Positions 6,918 through 13,647 of a stretch of DNA of 19,918 nucleotides are shown here, piece after piece. Source of the stretch: S015-6 sp964384945 (GTDB lineage: Bacteria > Desulfobacterota > DSWW01); the NCBI GenBank assembly GCA_964384945.1, contig CAYLMK010000046.1, positions 1-19,918 on the forward strand, read 5' to 3'. Within the stretch, counting starts at the first letter, position 1; each line of letters begins with the position of its first letter. The translations under genes and the position numbers were made by a program. The notes under the pieces are model-generated. The model saw only the letters and a list, made by a program, of their open reading frames with translations. It ran no database searches and was not told the DNA's origin.

Positions 6918-8132
6918 ATGGATGCGAAAGAGGAACCGAGAGGCAGTTGCTGTGGCCGACCCGCAGAACCTTCACCCTGCTCGTGCGGAGCTGGGACGGA
7001 TGTGGAGAGGCTGAACCGAGCTCCTTCAACCCCGGTCGAGCCCTGCTGCGGCTCATCGGTGAGTCCGGAGAGCGAGCCTTTCGATAGACCCGGGTACGAA
7101 CTGTGCAGGTTCGTGGAGGACTTCATCGATACACCCGCCGGCAAGATACCCAGGGTGAAGACCTCTCTCGACCGGTCCGATTTCCTGGGCACGCTCAAGG
7201 TCCGTCTGGGCCTCGGCCGGGACCATTACAGGATCTCGCCGGGTCTGTACTGTATCGGCAATCCGAATCCGGACGCACCGGTTCTCGTGTCGGCCAACTA
7301 CAAGCTCACCTTCGACACCCTGCGAAAGGAACTGGCTGGCCTTGATGTCTGGATACTCATTCTGGACACACGGGGAGTGAACGTCTGGTGTGCAGCCGGG
7401 AAGAAGACCTTTTCCACGGCCGAAGTGGTCGGCAGGGTAAAGCTCGCAGGGCTGGAGAAGCTTGTGCGGCACAGGGATCTCATCCTGCCGCAGCTTTCGG
7501 CTACCGGTGTCGCAGCCCATCTCGTCCGGAAGGGATGCGGTTTCCGCGTCCTCTGGGGGCCGGTCTATGCCAGGGACATTCGCCGCTTTCTCACCAACGG
7601 GATGAAGGCGGACGAGGTCATGCGCAGGGTCGGCTTCTCTTTGGCGGAAAGGATGGTGCTCGTGCCCGTGGAGATTTCCCACCTCCCCGGATATCTGCTC
7701 TGGGTTCTGCTGGCACTCTTTGTGCTTTCCGGGATCGGAGAGGAAGTTTTCTCTTTTCATGCTGCCGGCGCCCGGGGCCTCCTGATCGCAGCGGCTTGCA
7801 TCACCGGGGTCTTCACCGGCGCCGTCGTCACTCCCATCCTGCTCCCATGGATTCCGGGCGTACGGTTCTCCCTCAAGGGCGCATGGAGCGGCACGCTGGG
7901 AGGCCTAGCCCTGGTCGGATGGCTTTGGAACAAGACGACCGGCGGGGAAGCCCTTGCCCTGTTTCTCTTGACTGTGGCGATGAGCAGCTACCTGGCTATG
8001 AACTTCACAGGGGCGACACCCTTCACATCCCCCTCCGGCGTTGAGAAGGAAATGCGCAGGGCGATCCCGCTCCAGGCAGCGGCTCTGCTGATCTCTTTGT
8101 CGGTCTGGATCGGTTCTGCCTTTGTCGCATAG
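6918..8132 (+). CDS. hgcA: HgcA, corrinoid methyltransferase of mercury methylation
   Basis: The diagnostic cap-helix motif NVWCAAGK is present (residues 155-162 counted from the ATG at 6918). Its Cys158 is the expected axial ligand to the cobalt of the corrinoid. The soluble domain (about 75-250) resembles the CFeSP corrinoid domain, with LYCIGNPNPDAPVLVSANYK. It is followed by five predicted membrane helices (about 257-275, 286-310, 325-338, 344-362 and 385-404), the known HgcA architecture. HgcA passes a methyl group from methyl-corrinoid to Hg(II), making methylmercury at the inner membrane. The N-terminus has an extra Cys-rich tail with SCCG, PCSCG and PCCG (Cys11/12, 21/23 and 43/44), which makes the protein, at 404 residues, longer than I recall for model HgcA. 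The start at 6918 is preferred for its AAAGGGGG ribosome site; an upstream in-frame ATG at 6885 has a weaker one and adds 11 residues. Confidence 0.96.
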   Translation: MDAKEEPRGSCCGRPAEPSPCSCGAGTDVERLNRAPSTPVEPCCGSSVSPESEPFDRPGYELCRFVEDFIDTPAGKIPRVKTSLDRSDFLGTLKVRLGLGRDHYRISPGLYCIGNPNPDAPVLVSANYKLTFDTLRKELAGLDVWILILDTRGVNVWCAAGKKTFSTAEVVGRVKLAGLEKLVRHRDLILPQLSATGVAAHLVRKGCGFRVLWGPVYARDIRRFLTNGMKADEVMRRVGFSLAERMVLVPVEISHLPGYLLWVLLALFVLSGIGEEVFSFHAAGARGLLIAAACITGVFTGAVVTPILLPWIPGVRFSLKGAWSGTLGGLALVGWLWNKTTGGEALALFLLTVAMSSYLAMNFTGATPFTSPSGVEKEMRRAIPLQAAALLISLSVWIGSAFVA

Positions 8133-8148
8133 AAAGGAAGGGGAAGCC

Positions 8149-8439
8149 ATGGAGGATTTCCGGCATCTATCCGGCGTATCGACTCTTCAGTTCGATCCCG
8201 AGGCCTGCACGGGCTGCGGGATGTGCGAAGCCGTATGCCCACACCGGGTATTCCGGTTGAACGACCGGATAGCCCGGGTCGTCGACAGGGACGGGTGCAT
8301 GGAATGCGGGGCCTGCGCGAACAACTGCCCGGCCGACGCTATCCGTGTGTCGCCCGGCGTCGGCTGCGCCTTCTTCATCGTACAGAGCTGGATCAAGGGC
8401 AAGGAGGCCGCCTGCTGCGGCGGGCCCGCGTGCTGCTGA
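8149..8439 (+). CDS. hgcB: HgcB, 2x[4Fe-4S] ferredoxin partner of HgcA
   Basis: The protein has 96 residues. Two CX2CX2CX3CP motifs lie at Cys20/23/26/30 and Cys50/53/56/60, the second reading CMECGACANNCP, typical of HgcB. An additional conserved cysteine is at Cys73 (VGCAFF), and the C-terminus ends in two vicinal pairs, Cys89-Cys90 and Cys95-Cys96 (ACCGGPACC). In characterised HgcB the extra Cys and the C-terminal Cys pair are needed for methylation. HgcB is thought to return HgcA's corrinoid to Co(I) and may deliver Hg(II). The ATG at 8149 is chosen for the GGAAGGGG sequence before it; an upstream in-frame TTG at 8122 would overlap hgcA. It is 16 nt downstream of hgcA, in the same operon. 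Confidence 0.95.
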   Translation: MEDFRHLSGVSTLQFDPEACTGCGMCEAVCPHRVFRLNDRIARVVDRDGCMECGACANNCPADAIRVSPGVGCAFFIVQSWIKGKEAACCGGPACC

Positions 8440-8680
8440 AGGCGCTCAAGCGTGACGGAGGAAATCGCGACCCGCTGCGGTTCAGCCTTTCGTCTGCTCC
8501 CCCTCCCGCTGCCGGGCCTTCCACGTAGATCAAGCGCCTCTGCCCCCCCCGAAATATCGATTTCTCGAGAAGGTCCTTTGGGGAGAGCAAAACCGGTCGG
8601 GGAGGGGAAAGGACCGAGCCGGAGCCAGCCGGGGAACCCGGTGCGGGGTCGCCCGGCCGTCCGGAACGGGGCGATTTCGT
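8440..8680. other. Convergent intergenic region between hgcB and the VOC gene
   Basis: These 241 bases hold no convincing gene. A perfect 8-bp inverted repeat, GGTCCTTT (8572-8579) and AAAGGACC (8608-8615), spans a 28-nt loop and could act as a weak bidirectional transcription stop between the two converging operons. No T-rich tail follows on either strand. A short palindrome TTCTCGAGAA lies just upstream (about 8562-8571). Confidence 0.3.
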
Positions 8681-9295
8681 CTACTTCGGCAGAAGCTTCT
8701 CAAGGGCCCGGATGAGGGTCGGCACCTGGGCTTCCGGAACGCAAAGGGCCTTGTCCCCATGACGGATCTCGACCTCCGGCCCCCGGTCACCCTCCAGCCG
8801 CCGGACCGAGACCGGATCTTCGGCTGTCCCGGCCTGCTGCTCGGGCACGAACTGCCGGTACGAGGGCGGGACATACCCCGGGTTGATCCAGTCCAGGGGG
8901 TTGAACTCCGCGAACTGGATCAGGGTGCCGAACGCGTTCCTGGGGTGGATGTAGAACTCCTTCCAGCCCGGCAGGGCCTCGGAATAGCCGAAGGTCTCGA
9001 TTCCCTTCTCCCCGAGCCTCCTGTGCGCAGCCTCGATGTCGTCCACCTGGACCGTGATGTGGTGCGGCCCCTCCCCCCTCTTTTCGATGAACCGCTGTAC
9101 GAACCCGCCCGCATCGAGCGGATCGATCAACTCGATGAAGCAGGAGGTCCCCAGCTCCAGGGTGGTCCATCGGTAGCCCTGGTCGGCAAAGGGCGCGGAG
9201 AAGAGCTCCCGGGCCCCCAGGCCGCCGATGAAGAAGGCCCTGGCCCGTTCGAGGTCGCGGACCGCGATGGCAACGTGGTCGATGCGCCGGATCAT
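8681..9295 (-). CDS. VOC-family protein, methylmalonyl-CoA epimerase-like with C-terminal extension
   Basis: The product is 204 residues. The N-terminal part (about 1-132) is a two-module glyoxalase fold typical of methylmalonyl-CoA epimerases, with IDHVAIAV (5-12, His7), FIELIDP (53-59) and GPHHITVQVDD (76-86). The final metal-ligand Glu expected in the last strand appears as Gln127 (GTLIQFAEF), so metal binding may differ. A further 70 residues with a WINPGYVPPSYRQF segment (136-149) extend beyond the usual length. The ATG at 9295 is chosen for GAGGAG about 7 nt upstream. The alternative ATG at 9310 forms an ATGA overlap with the stop of the preceding gene and adds five residues. It is the last gene of the SDR-SDR-VOC-VOC group, so it probably acts on a CoA-thioester or keto intermediate there. 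Confidence 0.8.
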   Translation of the reverse strand: MIRRIDHVAIAVRDLERARAFFIGGLGARELFSAPFADQGYRWTTLELGTSCFIELIDPLDAGGFVQRFIEKRGEGPHHITVQVDDIEAAHRRLGEKGIETFGYSEALPGWKEFYIHPRNAFGTLIQFAEFNPLDWINPGYVPPSYRQFVPEQQAGTAEDPVSVRRLEGDRGPEVEIRHGDKALCVPEAQVPTLIRALEKLLPK

Positions 9296-9306
9296 GCGGG
9301 CACTCC

Positions 9307-10245
9307 TCATGCGGGGAGCTCCAGAACCTCCACCGGGATTCCGTCCGGATCCCTGACGTACAGGAACCAGGCCGTTCCCTGGATGCCCTCTTCGTGAACC
9401 TCCATGCCGGTCGGGCAGGAGATAAGCTCGAGGCCCTCTTTCATGTAGTGCCTGGCCAGGCCCAGCACATCCGTGCAGACGCAGCAGCTCTCCAGGAACC
9501 CGTAGTCCCCCCAGAGCACATGGAACGGAATCGACCGGCCGCGGGGCTTCGACACTTCGTAGAGCTCGAGCATGTGGAATCCGTTGCTGTTGGCCAGGAG
9601 GCAGGAACGCACCTGGGTGTCCGGGCTCCCCGAGACCTCGCCCATCAGGCCGGAGAAGGCCTCGTGGGGCGGAATGACCACGGTGTCGAAATCCACGTAC
9701 TTCCGGTAGAACTCGATCGAGCGCTCAAGGTCCGTTACGCTCACGCCCACGGAGCGGATGCGGCCGAGCGTATCCTCGGCCCGCATCTTCTCGCCGGAGA
9801 CAAACTCGATCAGGTTGCCGTCCGGGTCGGTGCCGAAGACAAAGGCATAGTCCCCCCATCCCGGGATCTTCACGGATTTCGGCGGAGAGACGAACTTGAT
9901 CCTTTCCTTGTAAGCCTCGGAGAACTTCTTCACGTCCGCCACCTCGACGGTCATCTTGTTCACCCCGATATCCCCGTAGCGGACCTGCTTGTGTATCGCG
10001 CGCGGAGAGGGTTCGAGCCGCTGGATGCACTCCACGACGATCGCTTCCTTCTCCTGCATGTACATAAAGCCGTTGAACACGTGCGAGGAACTGCGAAAAA
10101 AGTCCGCCATGGCGTTGTGGGTCACCCCGAAATCCGCCATGGGAATCCTGCACTCCATCACATCCCTGTAAAACGACCGGCTCGCTTCGATGTTGCGGAC
10201 GCCGATGCCCACGTGCTGCACGCCTGTCACCTTCGGTCTTTCCAT
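9307..10245 (-). CDS. Tandem VOC (glyoxalase/extradiol dioxygenase-fold) protein
   Basis: The product has 312 residues with two VOC halves. Half 1 (about 7-150) starts with GVQHVGIGVRN (8-18, His11) and ends with FGTDPDGNLIEFV (137-149, Glu147). Half 2 (about 160-311) starts with IRSVGVSV (163-170), where a serine sits at the usual His position, and ends with RDPDGIPVEVLEL (298-310, Glu306). Half 2 may therefore lack a complete metal site. The fold covers extradiol dioxygenases, glyoxalases and epimerases; the substrate is not evident, and an oxygenase role would be odd in a likely anaerobe. The ATG at 10245 is preceded by GGAAGGAG at 7 nt. A longer reading frame exists upstream but overlaps the neighbouring dehydrogenase and is not used. 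It lies 32 nt after the first SDR stop, in the same operon. Confidence 0.82.
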   Translation of the reverse strand: MERPKVTGVQHVGIGVRNIEASRSFYRDVMECRIPMADFGVTHNAMADFFRSSSHVFNGFMYMQEKEAIVVECIQRLEPSPRAIHKQVRYGDIGVNKMTVEVADVKKFSEAYKERIKFVSPPKSVKIPGWGDYAFVFGTDPDGNLIEFVSGEKMRAEDTLGRIRSVGVSVTDLERSIEFYRKYVDFDTVVIPPHEAFSGLMGEVSGSPDTQVRSCLLANSNGFHMLELYEVSKPRGRSIPFHVLWGDYGFLESCCVCTDVLGLARHYMKEGLELISCPTGMEVHEEGIQGTAWFLYVRDPDGIPVEVLELPA

Positions 10246-10277
10246 GCTGACTCTCCTTCCGGACTGCGGTGGTTCGT

Positions 10278-11048
10278 TCAATGGTTCATGACCAGGCCCA
10301 GCATGGGCTCGATGATCCCCAATCCGATACCCGCGCTCAGGCCGCCGTCGATGGGAATGGCGATCCCGGTGATGAAGGCGCTCTCGTCGCTCGCCAGGAA
10401 GTGAAAGAGCGCGGCCACCTCCTCCGGGCGGCCGATCCTGCGCAGGGGATGCAGGTGGGAGGCAAGCGCGTTCTCCACCTCCGCCATGGGACCCTGATTG
10501 ATGGGGGTGTCGATGGTCCCGGGACAGACCGCGTTCACGCGGACCCCCCGCGGCGCCAGTTCCAGGGCTGCGGTCTTGGTGAGCCCGATCACCGCGCACT
10601 TCGAGGCCGTATAGGACCCGTAGTTCGGGAAGGCGGCCACCCCGGCATAGGACGCGGTGTTGATGATGGAACCGCCGTCGGCGATGCGCGGCGCCGCGTG
10701 TTTCAGGCCCCAGAGCACGCCCTTGGTGTTCACGTTGAGAACGCGGTCGAACTCGGCCTCCGAGATGTCCTTGATCTCGTTCCCCTCCCCGATCCCCGCG
10801 TTGTTGACCACAATGTCGAGCCTGCCGTACTCGGAAAGCGCGGCCTCCAGGAGAGCCCTGACATCCCCCTCCTGGGTCACGTCCGTCTTTACGAAGAGGC
10901 CTCCGGCCTGTTCGGCCGCCTCGCTGCCATCCTGAATGTCGCCGAGCACGACCTTCGCCCCCGCCCGGAAAAACCTGAGGGCCGTCGCCTTGCCGATCCC
11001 CGAGGCCCCTCCGGTAATCACGGCCACTTTCTCTTTCAGCGAGAACAT
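10278..11048 (-). CDS. Short-chain dehydrogenase/reductase (SDR), NAD-preferring
   Basis: This is a classical 256-residue SDR. It has the nucleotide-binding TGGASGIG (12-19), an acidic residue at the end of strand 2 (Asp37 in LGDI) that favours NAD(H), NNAG (82-85), and the catalytic Ser133, Tyr146 and Lys150 (YTASK). The C-terminal GRPEE and IDGG motifs are also present. It probably interconverts a hydroxyl and a keto group on an acyl-CoA, alicyclic or aromatic-derived intermediate; the substrate is not readable. The start is supported by GAGGGAG about 8 nt before the ATG. It is separated from the upstream second SDR by a 225-nt repeat-containing gap and followed by the two VOC genes. Confidence 0.9.
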   Translation of the reverse strand: MFSLKEKVAVITGGASGIGKATALRFFRAGAKVVLGDIQDGSEAAEQAGGLFVKTDVTQEGDVRALLEAALSEYGRLDIVVNNAGIGEGNEIKDISEAEFDRVLNVNTKGVLWGLKHAAPRIADGGSIINTASYAGVAAFPNYGSYTASKCAVIGLTKTAALELAPRGVRVNAVCPGTIDTPINQGPMAEVENALASHLHPLRRIGRPEEVAALFHFLASDESAFITGIAIPIDGGLSAGIGLGIIEPMLGLVMNH

Positions 11049-11065
11049 GTCCCGGTCTCCCTCTT

Positions 11066-11183
11066 GTTAGCCTTTAGCTATTGGCGATTCGCTGTCCGCT
11101 CCCCTCCCTCTCCTCCGCAACTCAGGACCATTCGCTTGGAGCGCGGCGGTTGTGGGCTAACAGCTAACCGCCAAAGCCTAACA
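11066..11183. repeat. Imperfect inverted repeat in the SDR-SDR intergenic gap
   Basis: The left arm (11066-11095, beginning GTTAGCCTTTAGC) matches, with one 7-nt insertion and three mismatches, the reverse complement of the right arm (11159-11183, ending CAAAGCCTAAC). The arms are about 63 nt apart. Stretches such as GCTAACAGCTAA resemble dispersed intergenic palindromic repeats. Just beyond is a perfect direct repeat of CCCTTTCGCCT (11192-11202 and 11213-11223). The 225-nt gap otherwise contains G/C-rich low-complexity sequence and no gene. Confidence 0.45.
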
Positions 11184-11273
11184 GCTCCTTACCCTTTCGC
11201 CTTCCCCCTTTGCCCTTTCGCCTGGGGGTGCGGGAGGGCGGGGGGGCTGGGCCTGATCCCTGACCCCTGCCCT

Positions 11274-12116
11274 TCAGATTCCCAGAGGCATGCCGCCCGC
11301 CACGGGCAGCGCGACCCCGGTCAGGAAGCCGGAGCGGGGGCCGGCCAGAAAGGCCACCACGTCCGCCACCTCCTCGGGCTGGGCGGCCCGACCCAGAGCG
11401 GCGACTTCACCGAAGATGTTCCTCGCCTCTTCCTCGCTGATCCCCTTTTCCATGGCAATGAACCGGATCTCCTCTTCCCCCATGTCCGTGAGGATATTGC
11501 CCGGGCAGGTTGCGTTGCACCGTATGTTCTGGCGGCCGAATTCGGCTGCGACCAGCTTCGTCAGGCCGACCACGGCGAACTTGGTCACGGTGTAGGCGCC
11601 GTATCCGGGCGCCGCGCCGAGGCCTACCATCGAGGCGTTGTTGATGATCGATCCTCCGCCTCGCTCGATCATCTTCGGAATCACCGCCTTGCAGAATTCC
11701 ATCATCCCCTTGACGTTGACCTGCCAGCTCAGGTCCCAGTTTCCGGCCGGGATGTCCATGAAGGGCCCCACACCCACACCCGTCCCGGCGTTATTGAACA
11801 GGATGTCCACGCCGCCGAAGGCCTGGCACGTCTTCTCGACGCAGGCCTGGATCTGGGCCGGATCGGTCACGTCCACGGCCATGGCCATTCCTCTTGATCC
11901 GAGTGCCTCGATTTCGGAGACCAGTGCCTCGAGGGCCCTGAAATCGTCTCCGATTCCGAGGAGCCCTTCGATCATCAGGTCCTTGCGCTGCCGGGCCACG
12001 TCCGTGACCACGACGCAGGCGCCCTGCTCGGCCAGCTTGAGCGCGCTCGCCCGGCCCATGCCCTTCGGGCGCCCCGCGCCCGTCACGATGGCGACCTTTC
12101 CTTGCAAGAGTTTCAT
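11274..12116 (-). CDS. Short-chain dehydrogenase/reductase (SDR) with insertion before NNAG
   Basis: The product has 280 residues. It contains TGAGRPKGMG (12-21), a variant of TGxxxGxG with two extra residues. Asp39 after strand 2 suggests NAD(H) use. NNAG is at 108-111, and the catalytic triad is Ser162, Tyr175 and Lys179 (YTVTK). An insertion of about 20 residues (41-70, IEGLLGIGDDFRALE) lengthens the region after strand 2. The start at 12116 is supported by CCAGGAG about 7 nt upstream; the longer open frame runs into the divergent promoter region and is not used. It is the first gene of the SDR/VOC group and lies directly behind a promoter and a 20-bp palindromic operator. Substrate unknown. 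Confidence 0.9.
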   Translation of the reverse strand: MKLLQGKVAIVTGAGRPKGMGRASALKLAEQGACVVVTDVARQRKDLMIEGLLGIGDDFRALEALVSEIEALGSRGMAMAVDVTDPAQIQACVEKTCQAFGGVDILFNNAGTGVGVGPFMDIPAGNWDLSWQVNVKGMMEFCKAVIPKMIERGGGSIINNASMVGLGAAPGYGAYTVTKFAVVGLTKLVAAEFGRQNIRCNATCPGNILTDMGEEEIRFIAMEKGISEEEARNIFGEVAALGRAAQPEEVADVVAFLAGPRSGFLTGVALPVAGGMPLGI

Positions 12117-12129
12117 GGCCTTTCTCCTG

Positions 12130-12149
12130 GAGAGTGATTGTTCACTCTC
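12130..12149 (-). promoter_or_regulatory. 20-bp palindromic operator upstream of the SDR gene
   Basis: GAGAGTGA (12130-12137) and TCACTCTC (12142-12149) form a perfect 8-bp inverted repeat around a 4-nt centre. It lies between the -10 element (12153-12158) and the ribosome-binding site (about 12124-12128) of the minus-strand SDR gene, covering the predicted transcription start. The size and symmetry suit a TetR- or GntR-type repressor; no such gene is in the window, so the regulator is unknown. It could alternatively form an RNA hairpin. Confidence 0.55.
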
Positions 12150-12152
12150 TAC

Positions 12153-12181
12153 TCCATACAGGAACGCCCCGCGCAAGTCAA
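12153..12181 (-). promoter_or_regulatory. Promoter of the SDR/VOC gene group
   Basis: On the minus strand, TTGACT (12176-12181, 5/6 match) and TATGGA (12153-12158, 3/6) are separated by 17 nt. The start codon is at 12116. The palindrome at 12130-12149 covers the predicted +1 region, suggesting repression by steric block. Confidence 0.45.
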
Positions 12182-12209
12182 GGACCCGGGCCGGAGCGGT
12201 CGGGGTGCT

Positions 12210-12238
12210 TTCACATTTTCCATGCGCTCTGTTACCAT
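12210..12238 (+). promoter_or_regulatory. Promoter of the class IV aminotransferase gene
   Basis: TTCACA (12210-12215, 5/6) and TACCAT (12233-12238, 4/6) have the ideal 17-nt spacing. This leaves a leader of about 90 nt before the ATG at 12335, which contains a small GC-rich stem (GCCCG/CGGGC around 12265-12278). The promoter diverges from the SDR promoter about 30 nt away. Confidence 0.5.
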
Positions 12239-12334
12239 CGCGCCGATGGGGCGCCGGAGAGATGCCCGGTACGGGCGCCCGCCGCGGCGGTGCCCGAATC
12301 CGAAATCCTTTCTCGATCGGCATGTCGGAGAACC

Positions 12335-13180
12335 ATGAGAAAAGAGGCAAGTTCCCGGTTTCTGATCCTGGATGGCGAGATCCTGCCTGTCGAGGACGTC
12401 GATATCTTCGAGAGGATCCGAAACGACGAGGCGGTCTACGAGGTCGTCAGGGTTGTGGAGGGGGTTCCCCTGTTCCTCGAGGAGCACATGGAGCGCATGC
12501 GGCAATCCGGGGATGCGGCGGGGATTCCGATACGGAAGGAAGACGGGCAGGTCTTCGCCGAGATCTCGACGCTGGTCGAGCGGAATCAATGCGCGGAGAC
12601 GAATGCCAAGCTCGTCTGTGCCTGCGTGGAAGGGAAAGAAGCCTTCCTCACCTATTTCATTCCCACCGAGAACCCGGGACCGGAGGGCCTCAGCAAGGGG
12701 GTTCACACGATCCTGCTGCACGCGGAGAGAAAGGATCCCCACGTCAAACGCTTGAGCAGTTCCTTCCGGGACAGGCTGAGAGACGCGATGAAAGAGGCCG
12801 CCGCGTACGAGACGCTGCTCGTCGACAAGAACGGCTTCCTCACCGAGGGCGCACGCTCCAACCTCTTCTTCGTCCGAAGGGGGCGCCTCTGCACGCCCCC
12901 TTCGGAAGGGGTCCTCCTGGGCGTGACCCGCAGGCACGTGGTCGGGATCTGCAGGGAGTCCGGAATCGACATCCGGGAGGAACGGCTGCACCAGCGGGAG
13001 ATCCCCGGCATCGAGGCCGCCTTTCTCACGGGGACCACCGTGGACGTGGCGCCCATTGCAACCATCGAGCAGTTCGTCTTGAGGTCCGCCTCCCATGCGT
13101 TGGTGCGGCGGATCGTCGAGAAGTACCGGGAGGAGGTGAGGGCCTATGTTCAGAAGATGTACGGAACCCGGAAGTTGTAG
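12335..13180 (+). CDS. Class IV PLP-dependent aminotransferase (BCAT / D-amino acid aminotransferase / ADC lyase family)
   Basis: The product has 281 residues, a usual length. Family marks are the early DVDIFERIRNDEAVYE region (21-36), the probable PLP Schiff-base lysine Lys138 in DPHVKRL (134-140), TEGARSNLFF (170-179, Glu171), the GVTRRHV helix (196-202) and TGTTVDVAP (232-240), which binds the PLP phosphate. Whether it uses branched-chain amino acids, D-amino acids or aminodeoxychorismate cannot be decided from sequence alone. The ATG at 12335 has a close GGAG (4-nt spacing); the longer frame upstream runs through the promoter. Its last 31 nt overlap the 3' end of the convergent Lrp/AsnC gene. 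Confidence 0.85.
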   Translation: MRKEASSRFLILDGEILPVEDVDIFERIRNDEAVYEVVRVVEGVPLFLEEHMERMRQSGDAAGIPIRKEDGQVFAEISTLVERNQCAETNAKLVCACVEGKEAFLTYFIPTENPGPEGLSKGVHTILLHAERKDPHVKRLSSSFRDRLRDAMKEAAAYETLLVDKNGFLTEGARSNLFFVRRGRLCTPPSEGVLLGVTRRHVVGICRESGIDIREERLHQREIPGIEAAFLTGTTVDVAPIATIEQFVLRSASHALVRRIVEKYREEVRAYVQKMYGTRKL

Positions 13181-13638
13181 TCCTTGTACACGACGAAGGT
13201 CTCAACGCTGTCCACCCCTTTGATGCGGGACATCTGCTCCGTGTAAAACTCGAGCAGGCTCAACCCCTCGTTGAGCATGACCACGAGGATGAGGTCGAAC
13301 CGGCCCGTCACCACGCTCACCGATACCACCCCTTTCAGCCGGCTCAACTCCTTCCCCTTCCTGACGAGATCCATGTTCTGCAGCTTCACCCCGATGAAGA
13401 CGACGCTGTGGCCCGGGAGGGATCCCGGGACCACGCACCCGGTGATCGCAAGCACCCCCTCTTCGACGAGCCTGGCGACCCGCGACCTGACCGTGTTCTC
13501 CGCGACCGAAAGCTCCGCGGCGATGCGCTTGAAGGATTTCCTTCCGTCCCGGAGCTGCCGGAGGATGGCGAGGTCGATCTCGTCTCTCTTCACCCTCCTG
13601 GCTTCCCTCTTTCCCACGACGGTCTCCTGCCTCCGCAT
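13150..13638 (-). CDS. Lrp/AsnC-family transcriptional regulator
   Basis: The product has 162 residues. The N-terminal HTH spans about 17-66 (RDEIDLAILRQL, then ELSVAENTVRSRVARLVEEGVL) and the C-terminal RAM/ACT-like ligand domain about 75-155 (VVFIGVKL, VVSVSVVTGRFDLILVV). Members usually bind amino acids and act as local or global regulators. It is the last gene of the gcvPA-gcvPB-lipA-ACT operon, 9 nt after the ACT gene, so glycine or a related amino acid is a reasonable ligand (inference). ATG 13638 has no clear ribosome site; an in-frame GTG at 13617 preceded by CAGGAG may be the real start, which would remove seven residues. The 3' end overlaps the convergent aminotransferase by 31 nt. 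Confidence 0.87.
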   Translation of the reverse strand: MRRQETVVGKREARRVKRDEIDLAILRQLRDGRKSFKRIAAELSVAENTVRSRVARLVEEGVLAITGCVVPGSLPGHSVVFIGVKLQNMDLVRKGKELSRLKGVVSVSVVTGRFDLILVVMLNEGLSLLEFYTEQMSRIKGVDSVETFVVYKDYNFRVPYIF

Positions 13639-13647
13639 GCGCCGCGG

